The notes beneath the pieces are model-generated. The model was not told the DNA's origin and did no database searches. It saw nothing but the letters and a program-made list of their open reading frames with translations. A DNA stretch of 64,000 nucleotides. Source: Paramecium pentaurelia. Lineage: Eukaryota; Ciliophora; Oligohymenophorea; Peniculida; Parameciidae. How positions within the stretch are numbered: the stretch's first letter is position 1; every line of letters starts with the position of its first letter. The position numbers were made by a program, and so were the translations under genes. The stretch is taken from assembly GCA_905183005.1 (NCBI GenBank), contig CAJJDO010000067.1:372001-436000 (forward strand), given 5' to 3'. Below, one piece after another: positions 11,214-22,557 of this stretch.

Positions 11214-13500
11214 TCATAAATATAGATTTGCCAATAATAATCTTTTTTTTTTAGTTTGAAGTATTTTTTATGCCTCTTTTCTTGGCATATATTTAATATT
11301 TGGAATATTAAATAATTCATCTGCATTTTCAAGAGATACAAAATTGCAACATTAAATAGTAGCATGTATTGAAAATTAAAATGGAATTTATACTTTAATT
11401 GGAAATCCATTCAATTCAATAATCTCTTACATTTCTGGTCTTTAAAATAACCCATTTAATTTTTCCATTAAATGATTACCTTTTGCCAATAGAGATACAA
11501 TATTAGCAAAATCTTTAAATTGAAGTGAATGATTTTTACAAATCCATAAGGATATTGTTCTAGTTTCATTCTATTCTTTAGGTTTCTAATTTAATAATAA
11601 ATCTGTATTAGGTAAAACATCATTTAATATCCATTCTTCATAAAATTCTCTCTCAACTGTAAATTTAATTTAAGTATCATTACTTTTCTTCAAATAAGAA
11701 CTTTTATATGTAATCTTTATATCAAATCTCTATCTAATAAATATAAATACTTCTCACAAGAATATTATCCTACTTATTCAATTACTTTTCTACCTCTCCA
11801 ATCTACACATTATTTTATTGTACAACTTGTTATATCTAATGCTCCACTAACTGGTTCACTATGTAAAATATCATAAATAATTAATTTTTTCTCTTCTGTA
11901 TCTAATTCTTCTAAAGGATCTGTATAATATTGATTGGATCTATTAATTTAAAGTAATTTATTTTATTTAAACAACAAAGACATGTTTCTACGTTTGCATT
12001 AGAGTTTAGAAAAACCTACAAGTGTACTATCTAATCTTAATTATTATTTATATTTGTATAATTTAATGGTATCATTAGGAGCTAATAATTTAATAAAAGG
12101 TAAAGGACTATCAAAATTCCAATTCATATCTAATTGAAAATTGGGTACTTATTGTAATACAGTTGACAATTAATGAAATTAATTTAAAAATTCATTTCTT
12201 TTATTTCTATAGCATTGTTAAAATAATAAAGCTGTTGCATATATTGATCTTTAAGAAAGTGATTCATCCATAGCTGACCATCCTGTTAATTTATTTTTAA
12301 TAAATGGATCTGGATTCATTTTTAATACTTCTTTTAATAATTCATCATATTTCTTATGGAATCCATACAATTTTGTTATAGTTATTAAAATAGTATTACC
12401 TAAGATATCATGTTAATTTAAATACTAAAATTTACTGTCTATTTTAAATAATAATAAATACCTTTCATTAATGATTAGAATTTAGATACATCATTATTAA
12501 GCATGCTCTAAATTATATGTTTAAAATTAATGATTGTATTATGTTTCTTAAATGCAATAATTGGTTATCTGATAATATTAGCTTCACTTTTAATTCCTTC
12601 AGTAAATATTTATTACTTCCCATTATTAAGTTATTTAAATAAAATCTCATTTTCAGATAAGATTTTTTCAATTTATCTATGAGATTAATCTTATTATGTT
12701 TAGGTTTATTATGTTGATTATTAAGGCTATTTTTTGTCTTTAAGTAAATCTTAAAAACACTCACTTTATTCAGACAATATATATTTTTATTTAGAAGATT
12801 TAGGTGATGTATTAAAATTGACAGGAGAAGATATTAGATGATTTTGAGCAGTGTTGAGTTTATTTAATGATTAATGAACAATCAAAGCTTTTTCTTATAA
12901 TTTTTATGGATTATGTATAATTTAAGGAGATTAATCAGCAGTATATAATTTTGAAGCTAATTAACTATAACTAGCAGCAACTTTAGATCTATCAATTTTA
13001 TTAGCAACAGAGATTTATTTAATAACATTGATATTTTATTTTGATTCTTTTTATGAATTTAAATCTCTTTAACTACTTTATCTGGATTATGATTCCCTAT
13101 CAGTAACACTTTGTATATCACTCAACTTTCTAATTGGTTATTAAGTACTTTAAAATGGGTTTTTTATTTTATGTTCTGAAATTCCAGGTGTCATTTTACA
13201 TACTTTAAAATTTTCTACATATTATTAATCAACACAACATGTTTTCAATTTTGAACTAAATATTTTTTCTTTCTTTTTTGGTAAAACAATTTCTACATTA
13301 TTTGATTAGAAATTCTATAAAGTTACTTGCTTAATCTCAATAGCTTGTTGTTCTCTACATGTATCATCAACATTACAAATACTAGAATCTAATAATATAA
13401 AGATTATTTAACCACTAAGTGATCCTTAAAAGGAATCTGGAGGAGCATGCTAATGGTTTATTTGTCTCTCTATTTTTGGATTTTGTTTTGCTCTTGCCAT
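11214..13500 (-). CDS. ANKRD13-family protein (GPCR-chaperone domain) with long N-terminal extension
   Basis: One frame from ATG 13500 (MARAKQNPKIERQ) to TGA 11214-11216, roughly 750 residues. The C-terminal half matches the ANKRD13 family: after a degenerate ankyrin-like region it has MNWNFDSPLPFIKLLAPND, then LDSTLVGFSKL, RRNMSLLFK, CVDWRGRKV, and a final segment LNGFPIKVQIPF. In animals this family binds ubiquitinated membrane receptors on endosomes. The first 340 or so residues are Ser/Gln-rich and unlike other ANKRD13 proteins, and I saw no ubiquitin-interacting motifs at the C-terminus. At least one short intron lies near 12450. Fusion of two genes cannot be wholly excluded, but the frame is continuous. 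Confidence 0.7.
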
Positions 13501-14042
13501 ATAACAATTCATCATCATGATAATAAATTATATATATTTTATATAATTATATTTAGAAAATATTTTTTTAGATTACTGAATGTATAAATAATATTATATA
13601 TATATAATTAGAATATTTTTATAATTATATATTGGGTTTTTGATAACAATTTAAGTAAATTTCATATATTATATAATAATAGATTTAATAAAGCTAATCA
13701 AATAAGTTATGAATTAATTAAACTATCATGAGGCTTTATTTATTAATTAAAACCTTTAAATTTTTTTAGTATTTATAAAAGTGAGTTAAATAATTAACTC
13801 TTCATTTAATTAACATATCCAATTAATTAATGCTCTATATTCACTAAAGTCTATTATCACTTAACTAATAATATATGGACATTAAATCATAATCATTTTA
13901 TTCATCCATTTATTAAGCAGATTTAATAAATGATTAGTAAATATAGTTTATTTGAATACAGAATTATCTTAATTTCTTAAAATTCTTCTAATTATTTATA
14001 ATTTTATTAATAACTTATAAATATAAAGTACATTAACGTGAT
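13501..14042. other. AT-rich intergenic region
   Basis: About 540 bases between the ANKRD13-like start and the stop of the TTLL gene. A/T-rich with many short runs; no open frame or RNA gene recognised. Confidence 0.5.
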
Positions 14043-15746
14043 TCATTCATTTTTCTGATTATTCTCAATTTTCTAGAAACTAAAGTTTTTAATAGGAATC
14101 ATTTTATAAACAGGTTTTGGGTGAAATTCTACAGGCGAAGGGTAAACTAATCTTTTTTAATTTTAAGATGTATTTAAATTTTAGTATTAATTTGATAAGA
14201 CAGGCTTTCTTACAGCACTAATTGTTCTATTTATTGTTGTAATGCTACTAAAAGGACGTTATTAAGAAACAGCTCTAGTCTAAGGAATTACAGTATTTCT
14301 TCCTGTTAATTATTACAAAGATTAACCATCCAAATCACTTAAAGACTAGTTTGTAGATAGCCTTTTAGCATTTTTTGATTTTGAAGGTTTAACCTCAATA
14401 TAGTTTTTTAATGCTCTTTCTACATTCTTAAATTATTCAAGCTATTAATTGATCATACTATCTCTTTCCTTAAGTTTAGGAGGCATAAATTATTCATAAT
14501 AATCTTTAATCTTCCTGTTAATAGATATAAATGTACTTCATCAGGATAGATTTTGATGTAACCATTTAAATGTTTGTCTTCATAAAGACTCATTTTGATT
14601 TATTATTTCTCTTTTTCCTCTAAACTCATTTTGATTGGTCTCTAATAAACAGGAGCTCTTTTTTAATCTAAGTATATTTTTTTGGGTTTATTTTTGACAT
14701 CCAGAAGTATTAAGGTATCCCTAATCAGATTTCTTTTAATAATTTTATCTAATGGTGTATCTGTCGAAAATGATGGAGTGTGATTAACTTCGAGTAACCA
14801 AGGTTTAAGGGAAGAGTCTAAGAGAATATCAAATCCAAATAATTCAAAACACTATTCAATGCCATCGGTATTATGTTATTATGATCTATATAGATGAGTC
14901 AAATCTCCTTATACACTTTATATAGTCTTAACAATCACTTTTTTTATTTGATTTAGTAATTAATTTATATCATGACCTTGATCTTGTAAATACTTTGGAT
15001 ACTTCATATTATTACTTTCAATACAGATGACAGTGATCTTTTATGTCCAACATCATCTTTATTAGTATCATTATTGAATACGAAATCTTTACTTCTTTTA
15101 TTAATAGCATAATTTGTTAGATGCATTGTAACACTTCCTAGATTTTTCTTTTAAGGTTTTACATATTTTTTAGTTGAAAACCTTGCAAGACCCTCTTGAT
15201 ACATAAATATTTTCAATGGATAGATAGATTTTAGGAGTACATATATTCTAATATTTTAATAAATTTATACCTTAGATCAAATTTCAATCCATCTATTAAA
15301 TATGGATTACTTAGATATTCTTATACTACATAGTGCTTATCAAGAAATGGATCTAATTTTTTGGTAAGAAATATTCCTCTGCCTTAACAATTTGCTTCTG
15401 GTTTAACAATAAAGATAGCTTTTCCCTATTTTTGTCTGACCTCTTCACTTTAATAAGGTAATTGCCATGTTCTTGGAAAGAAATCATAATCGTCAGGAAA
15501 CATTTTCCTCATTCTATTTAAATTACGACATAGTTCATTCTTTTTCCCTAACATATAAGATCCAGGAAAATGATTAATTCTCTAGTATGGTAATAAACGA
15601 CGATATTCTTCATCAGTTACATAAGTATCTTTCCAAAAGATATGGCATTCAACTTCAGAAGGTGTGATCTTCCATTCTAACAGCTGAACTGCTTCATCAA
15701 TTACCTTATATTTAGTTTCTAGTTTTATCAATATTAGTTTATACAT
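14043..15746 (-). CDS. Tubulin tyrosine ligase-like (TTLL) enzyme
   Basis: TTLL proteins ligate glutamate, glycine or tyrosine to tubulin tails through an ATP-grasp fold. Seen in order: LLPYQRINHFPGSYMLGKKN, FPDDYDFFPRTWQLPYQ, the ATP-binding IFIVKPEANCQGRGIFLTKK, then VVQEYLSNPYLIDGLKFDLR, the IYVLLKSIYPLKIFMYQEG strand, LARFSTKKY and VTMHLTNYAINK. These are the diagnostic TTLL blocks, closest in feel to polyglutamylases/polyglycylases of cilia. The tail ends in KMIPIKNFSFQKIENN, TGA 14043-14045. The first in-frame ATG is at 15746, but the same frame stays open to about 15912, so the start may lie upstream behind an intron. Polymerising or initiating activity cannot be read from the sequence. 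Confidence 0.85.
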
Positions 15747-16573
15747 TCTAAGTTGATCATGATTTTTCTTTTTATGAAATCCCTTGGTAATTAGTCTAAT
15801 TATTATAGAGACATGAAAACATTCATACTTGATTTTATATTTTTACTAATTTATTATCTTAAATGTATATTCATTTTTAGAATACTCATGATCATCATCA
15901 ATATGGATGATGAATTTTATTAAACTTGTAAAAACTAAGACTAAAATAATAAGGAATATTAAATTGTATTCTAAAGAGAATCAATAAAAAGATAAATCAT
16001 AAAAATTTCATATTTGAACTCTGAATTAAACTTATCCAAAAGCTAAATCTCTTTCTTGAATTAATTATTATTAATATGAATATTTTAAACATTACTTTTT
16101 TTATTATTTACTTATAGCTTCGAATTTATAGAAAAATCAATCAAAAAAAATTTAAAATCAAATTAAAATTTCAGAATATTTAATATATTTCTTTTAAGGA
16201 ACTTTAGATAATGATATTATATTATTTTTTAATAGTATTATAAAGTAAAAAGATGAACAACTTTTATTTCTAATTATAACAGTGATCCTTTTCTTTGTAT
16301 AGCCAAGTTTGTTGTTTATATAGTATTTAGCATAATTTTGAGATGAAAATAAAAAAAGATATTGAAAAATTCGTCACATTCTTATTTTTGTGTGTTGGCT
16401 AAAATTTAATTATTAATATTCTTCCTAAGAAATGAAAAAGCTAGTAAGAAAAAAGATTAAAATAATAGTAAGATCATAGAAGAAAATACTAATAATGATG
16501 ACTATATAACCTGAGTGTAGATTTTTAATGAGGATGCTTGCTTCTATACTATATTGTTCTTTAAATTCTTGTT
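15747..16573. other. Intergenic region, possibly with 5' part of the TTLL gene
   Basis: The first about 165 bases keep the TTLL frame open on the minus strand (a basic/hydrophobic stretch) and may be coding. The rest is AT-rich with frequent TGA in all frames. No RNA gene, repeat or clear promoter recognised. Confidence 0.4.
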
Positions 16574-17377
16574 ATGTCCTATATATTTACAACATTTTAT
16601 AATTTGTATAGAATTAGTTATATATACATTTAAAGAATAGATGTTTTTGCTTTATTTAATGAATAAAATTAGCTTAGTTTAATTGAAAATGGGATAACAT
16701 TATATTATCCTTTTGACAAAGACTCGCTGTTAAACTGTAATAGTCTTAAAAAAATATTTCTTTAGAACAAACTTGATGCCCTAAAATTCATTAAAGAAAT
16801 TATAATCTTATAAGAAGATATTAAGGAAATTCTATAGGGTTTTTCATTATTATTACTATAAACTGTAAATTTTTATAGTTTTATTTTATCATTCTATTAC
16901 TTTCTGATAAATAAACAATTTAAATGTATAATTAAAATTTTTAATAGTTTATTCTTCTGGTCTAATTATAATCTATATAGGCTTAGAACTGTTAATCACT
17001 CTCAAAACTGCTAATAATTAAATAATTTATTAATGCTTTTTGGTGAAAATCTGAATAAAAACAATTTTTAGTTCTATATTATTATATATTTTTGTTAATC
17101 TTATTAAAATGAAAGGAACTAATCCAGAATTCAATTAAATCTATGTCTTCATATTGAGTCATTCAAAATAAAAAATTGTATTTTATTTAATAAGAAGATA
17201 GGAGAATAAATATATATAAACAAAATCTAAATAAAAAATGAAATGGAATAGATTAGAATTTTGATTGAACAAATTTTGAAAAACCTAAAAAAAATATTAG
17301 GTTTTGGAAATGAGAATGCATAAAATGTGAAATTAAACATAGATATATGTATTAATATGTATTGTTGGTTTTACACT
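16574..17377 (+). other. Long TGA-free plus-strand frame, doubtful gene or relic
   Basis: From ATG 16574 the plus frame has no TGA for over 300 codons and runs antisense into the 3' end of the Rab gene (past 17383). It contains plausible stretches (TLYYPFDKDSLLNCNSLKK, LDALKFIKEIIILQEDIKE), but the whole is unusually rich in I/N/F/Y and matches nothing I recognise. It has no proper end before the neighbour. It may be chance openness in A/T DNA, a decayed gene, or a real gene with an unrecognised 3' intron and stop. Confidence 0.25.
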
Positions 17378-17382
17378 TTTTT

Positions 17383-18138
17383 TCAACAACACCCTGAGTC
17401 ATCTTTTTTCTTTTTCTTCTATGGTTGTAGCTACTGCTATGGATTATCATGGGATTCGGATAATGCAATAGAGACTTTGTTTTCATTTTTACGCACTGTT
17501 TCATTTATATAGTTTAAGAAAACCAATTTGGCTGCTTCGGTGAATGCATATAATAGAATTCACTCAATACCAATTCAACATTTTAATTGTTTTTAGCACT
17601 CGTCTCAAAAAATAAATTAATTCCCTTCTCATCTATGAATGACTTTCCTTCATCATATGAGACTTGGCGTCTAAAAATGATATAGAATTGTACTGATCCT
17701 CCAAATCATTTTAAGCACCAACCAAAACAGTCACGATATTTGGTGAAGCATTCTCCTTTGCCTCTTTTAACCATCCATCCAATTTCTCTAATGTATCTCG
17801 TCTATGTCATATATATTATAATTATACTTTGTAATATTATAGACTAAAAATACTGCTGTAACATTCCTATAAAAGGATCTTACTATTGATCTGAAAGACT
17901 CTTATCCAGCTGTATCCCATATTTGTAACTTAATTTTTGTATTAGAATCCACTTCCACTGTTTTAGAAGAGAATTCCACACCGATTGTAACATTGTATTC
18001 AGAGACAAATTCGTCTTTTGTATACCTTAATAGCAAACATGACTTCCCGACACCTCAAAGATTCATTTAATTAATACCGCTTTCTCCAATTATGATAAAT
18101 TTAAACAATGGTGTTTTATCAGCTGAGGAATTCATCAT
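17383..18138 (-). CDS. Rab-family small GTPase with atypical G4 motif
   Basis: Membrane-traffic GTPase. P-loop GESGVGKS (split by a 24-nt intron), switch I YNVTIGVEF, WDTAGQESFRS (G3) and ETSAK (G5) are all present, and the C-terminus DDSGCC ends in a di-cysteine for geranylgeranylation. Further introns of 23 nt near 17715 and 29 nt near 17540 are needed. The G4 motif, normally N-K-x-D for guanine specificity, reads GAQND: the Asn and Lys are replaced while Asp is kept. The Rab2/4/14 branch is suggested by the switch region, but I cannot assign a subfamily. Starts only 25 bp from the divergent ASCC2 start. Confidence 0.85.
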
Positions 18139-18163
18139 CGTAAATTCTTTAATATTTTAATTT

Positions 18164-20028
18164 ATGTCTAAAAAACAGAAGCATACTCAAAAATAAACCA
18201 AAAAAGTCCTATCTCAAGACATAAATGAGAGTGATCAATCTCATTTCTTTTCCCTTCTTGGTGATGACTATGATGTAAGTCTTATTTATTATAAAAATAG
18301 AATAATGGCAATATCAAATTAGCTTAAAAAATACTAGGGGATTATAAGACTCTACTTGAATATCCACCTAATAAATTTTGGGCTACACTCTCTTACAATT
18401 TAAATCTCCAAAATTCTTTGGACCTTTTCTTGAGATACGCACCAAGAAAACACTTTCTTAAAGAACCCTTACATTTCACAGGATACTATGGAGTACTAAT
18501 CAAAGAGATATTTAAATGTGTCTTTGCTATCTATTTAAGATTAATAGATTTATAAAATGAAGATTCAATTTTATATGAACAAATTGGTGTATATGATTTA
18601 GTATATTAAAAATGGATCTTTGATGTCATGAAATTGACTGATATCTGCACAATATATGCAGACTAAAATGAGAGTAATAATAATTATTTTATAAACTTAG
18701 ATGGTGTTAAGAAAATTTGTTAATTTGTGTTCAATTACTAAGCATACTAAGATGATTACAAATCTACAATAGATTCCTTTATGAAAAATGTTCTTGTTAA
18801 GATTTATGAAGAAATATTTTAAATAAATAATAAATCAGCAAATGAAAATGAAATAATTATTAGTGATGTTTAATAAAAAATGGAATTACTCACATTAATT
18901 TTAGATTCTATTGAAACAGTAATAGTTTGGGCAAAATATTTCCCATAAAAACAATATCTATTTAAAACAGAAATCATATCATGTTTTGAATAGATTTTTT
19001 ATGAATTGATTCTGGCTAAAGGATATAGTAGAGGAACCACATAAATCTCAGGTGTTTGGAAACCATAATTTTTATAACATTTACATCACTTCCTTAAACA
19101 AGCTGTATAAAGATTTATTGATTTCTTTGTTATTTATATGAAATATCTTGAAGAATTGATTGTGACAAAATAGATTAAATAATCTTAAGAACATATGAAT
19201 TATTTAATATAGAATTTTGGTATCATGAAAAGAAAGTTTAAATCAAAAAAGGGTAATTAAAATCAAAATAAAGAATGGATTCTATTTGAAGCTCTTTATG
19301 AAAACGGTTTTAATATGATTGAATTATTAATGAATACACCTTGGAATTAAATTAATCTGCCAAAAGAGGATATTGAAGAAGTTACTCTTCTAATGACTAC
19401 AGTAATGGAAGAGAGAGAAAGACTTAAAGGTAAAGCCAATAATGATGAACCTGAAAATTTTGATGTTTTTGAAAACTTTGATCCTACTTAATCAACACTT
19501 CCACTTGATATATTAGAAGCAATGGAGAAATAAGATATTGAATAGCAAGAATGTGAAGTTGAAGAAGAACAAAATTAGGATGAACCAGTTCAAGCAGAAG
19601 AAAAATTAATTGAAATAGTATCAAAAAAGAAATAAAAAATGACATTTGATTAACCATTAAAAGATAGGATTGAAATGGCTGAAATAACAGCTAAACTTTA
19701 TAATGATGAACCTGATGATACATATGATTATCAAGAAGCTTTATAAAGACCTGAAAAAGAATACAAAAGTAGTGATGAAGATGAGGAGGATGATTATGTT
19801 CCTAATGATCATTTCATTAGATATGCAAAACCTTTAAAGAAATCATAAAATTCATAGATCAATTCAGGACATAGTATGAGTTATTAGAATTTAGATAATA
19901 ATAATGATAAATAAATAAAAATTCTTAAAAATCCAAATAAATAGTAATAATAATATAAACAAAAACATAATGAATAAGGATTTAGTGATGAAGAGGATGA
20001 GTAATTTAAAAGAGATAATGGAAATAGA

Positions 20029-20105
<77 letters not shown>

Positions 20106-20601
20106 TAATCGACCTTATTAAGAAAAGTCTATTAAAGTATTTGTTAAGGATAATCACTATCAAAACAACAATAATGATTTTTAAAGAAAAAATTATAACA
20201 ATAATAATTAATAAAAATAAGATAATAGAAATAAAAATAAAAATCAAGAATATTCAAGGAATGATGATGCTTATAGAAGGGAAGATTATGATCGGGATGA
20301 TAGACCTTAAGGTAATAATGATTAGAAGAAGGTTCTATAAAAGGAGAGAAATAGAGATGGTGGATATGTTGGAACTAACAAGCCGAAAAATCAATTAGAA
20401 TATGAAGAGAAATAAGAAATCTAATAAACATAATAATATCAACAGAAATAAAATAATAATAAACAACAATAAGGAAAAAAGAATTTAAACTCAAAAGCTA
20501 GTCCTTATGATATTTATGTCCCAAAAGAGGAAATTGTAAATAAAGAATAATAAGAATAGAGGTAAGAGAAGAAACAACAACGAGGTTAAAAAAGATATTG
20601 A
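18164..20601 (+). CDS. ASCC2: ASCC2-like subunit (ribosome quality control trigger complex)
   Basis: About 803 residues with one 26-nt intron near 18276. The N-terminal region matches ASCC2: PPNKFWATLSYNLNLQNSLD followed by LFLRYAPRKHF, then a helical domain with VYDLVYQKWIFDVMKLTDIC. In other eukaryotes ASCC2 binds K63-linked ubiquitin through a CUE domain and works with the ASCC3 helicase in alkylation repair and in splitting collided ribosomes. A CUE-like segment may lie around 19410-19470 (LPKEDIEEVTLLMTTV), but I am not sure of it. The C-terminal third is low complexity: acidic, then a pure Asn run from an (AAT)n repeat, then Gln/Asn/Arg-rich. Stop TGA 20599-20601. Confidence 0.75.
20026..20103 (+). 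repeat. (AAT)n microsatellite encoding poly-Asn
   Basis: About 25 uninterrupted AAT triplets inside the ASCC2-like gene, read as Asn in the gene frame. Read one base earlier the same repeat (TAA)n would encode Gln in this code. Length is likely polymorphic by slippage. Confidence 0.9.
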
Positions 20602-20633
20602 GTATATAAAAATAAATAAATTTAATCTAGAAT

Positions 20634-20641
20634 TTCTAGAA
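20634..20641 (+). promoter_or_regulatory. Heat-shock-element-like inverted repeat upstream of HSP60
   Basis: TTCTAGAA is a perfect TTC-nn-GAA heat-shock-factor dimer site, 73 bp before the HSP60 start codon in a 113-bp intergenic region. A second, one-mismatch copy (ATCTAGAA) lies just upstream at 20625-20632. HSF normally needs three 5-bp units; here the two palindromes are not in perfect phase, so binding is inferred. Confidence 0.45.
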
Positions 20642-20714
20642 TATACTATTCAGAGACTATTTAATTTAATTGTGGGTAATTTTCACTAATAAATTATTTG
20701 TCTATAAATTGTTA

Positions 20715-22532
20715 ATGATTTCTTCATCTAGAAAGCTCTTTGGCAATATTGTATTGGGAAAATCACTTGTATCTACTCCAGTTTTCTTTGCAGGAAAAGA
20801 ATTAAGTTTTGGATAAGAATGCAGACAATAAATGTTACGTGGTTGTGACAAATTAGCTGATGCAGTTCAAACAACTCTTGGACCAAAAGGAAGAAATGTT
20901 GTTATTGATTAACAATTTGGTGGTCCAAAAATTACAAAGGATGGAGTTACAGTAGCAAAAGCAATTGAATTCTCTAACAGATTCGAAAATATTGGAGCTT
21001 AATTAGTAAAGTCAGTGGCATCTAAAGCTAATGATGAAGCTGGTGATGGCACAACAACAGCCACAGTTTTGGCTAGAGCTATCTTCAAAGAGGGAGTCAA
21101 GAGTGTCGCAGCTGGACTTAATGTAATAATTTATATATATATCCTTTTTAGCCTATGGACTTAAGAAGAGGTATCAATTTGGCATGTGATGCAGTTGTTA
21201 AGGATTTGAAAAACAGATCAAAACCAGTTAAATCAAAGGAAATGATTGAAAGTGTAGCTACAATCTCTGCTAATGGAGATGTTGAAATTGGAAAATTGAT
21301 TGCAGAACTTATGGATAAAGTAGGAGAACATGGAACCATCACAGTATCTGATGGTAAAACCCTTAACCATGAAATTGAATTTGTGGAGGGTATGAAATTC
21401 GACAGAGGATACATTAGTCCTTATTTCGCTACAGATCCAAAGACTTAAAAGACAGAATTCGAAAAACCATATGTTTTGATCACTGATAAGAAGATCTCAA
21501 ATATTTAATCAATTCTCTAAATTTTGGAACATGTTGTAAGAGAAAATAAACCACTTTTACTTATTGCTGATGATGTTGAATCAGAAGCTTTAGCTTAATT
21601 GGTTTTAAATAAATTAAGAGGAGGTCTTAAAGTATGTGCTGTCAAAGCCCCTGCTTTTGGAGTATTAATTTATTTCATTATTTTAGGATAACAGAAAAGC
21701 AATCTTAAATGATATTGCTGTTTTAACTGGAGCCACAGTAGTCACAGAAGATGTTGGATTGACATTGGAAAAGTCAGATCACACTGTTCTTGGATAATGC
21801 AAATCAGTTATTATCACCAAAGATGATACTATTATTATGGATGGTATTGGATCAAAAGATAGTATCAGTGAAAGATGTGAAATCATCAAGGCTTAAATCA
21901 CAGAATCAAATTCTGAATATGATAAAGATAAACTCAAAGAGAGATTGGCTAAATTATAAGGTGGAGTTGGAGTCATCAAAGTTGGTGGTGCTTCAGAAGT
22001 TGAAGTTGGAGAAATTAAAGACAGAATCACTGATGCACTTAATGCAACTAGAGCTGCTATTGATGAGGGCATTGTTGTAGGTATAAATATTAAATAAATA
22101 TTAAGGTGGTGGATGTGCTTTATTGTATGCAACAAGAGTTTTGGATAAACTTAAGGGAGATAATTTTGATTAGAACATTGGAATTCAAATTGTTAAAAAG
22201 GCTATTGAATTACCATGCAGAACCATTGTTGAAAATGCTGGTGAAGAAGGAGCTGTTGTTGTTGGAAAATTGTTAGAAGGAAAAGATGAAGAATTCGGAT
22301 ATGATGCTTCAAAATCATAATATGTCAATATGATAAAGGCTGGTATCATTGATCCAACAAAAGTTGTAAGAACTGCACTTGTTGATGCTGCTTCAGTAGC
22401 CAGTTTAATGACAACAACAGAGTAAAATTATAATTCTATTTTAGATGTATGATTGTTGAAGGAAAAAAGGATGAAAAAGCAGGAGGAGCCCCAAATATGG
22501 GAGGCATGGGAGGAATGGAAGGAATGTATTGA
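20715..22532 (+). CDS. HSP60: Mitochondrial chaperonin HSP60 (group I, GroEL-type)
   Basis: Folds imported proteins in the mitochondrial matrix with HSP10 and ATP. The N-terminus (MISSSRKLFGNIVLG) is a basic, Ser-rich mitochondrial presequence. Then come the equatorial hallmarks LADAVQTTLGPKGRNV and ITKDGVTVAKAIEF and the catalytic-Asp loop NDEAGDGTTTATVL. The end is the Gly-Met repeat GGMGGMEGMY. Four introns (29, 25, 25 and 23 nt at about 21123, 21661, 22081 and 22424) give 571 residues, the usual length. It converges with the VAP gene (25 bp between stop codons). Confidence 0.95.
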
Positions 22533-22557
22533 TATAGTGATTATTGTTCATTTAGTA

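Noticed and set aside
17327..17512. Plus-strand 61-codon ORF with Cys/Phe-rich sequence
   Set aside because: It is antisense to the C-terminal exon of the Rab gene (CC end and switch residues on the minus strand).
19891..20247. Minus-strand poly-Ile ORF of about 118 codons
   Set aside because: It is the reverse complement of the (AAT)n repeat in the ASCC2-like gene, not a membrane protein.
20715..22532. Apparent premature TAA/TAG stops throughout HSP60, the CDK, CCT1 and other conserved genes
   Set aside because: All fall where homologues have Gln or variable residues and the frames continue; this is the ciliate code, not pseudogenisation.
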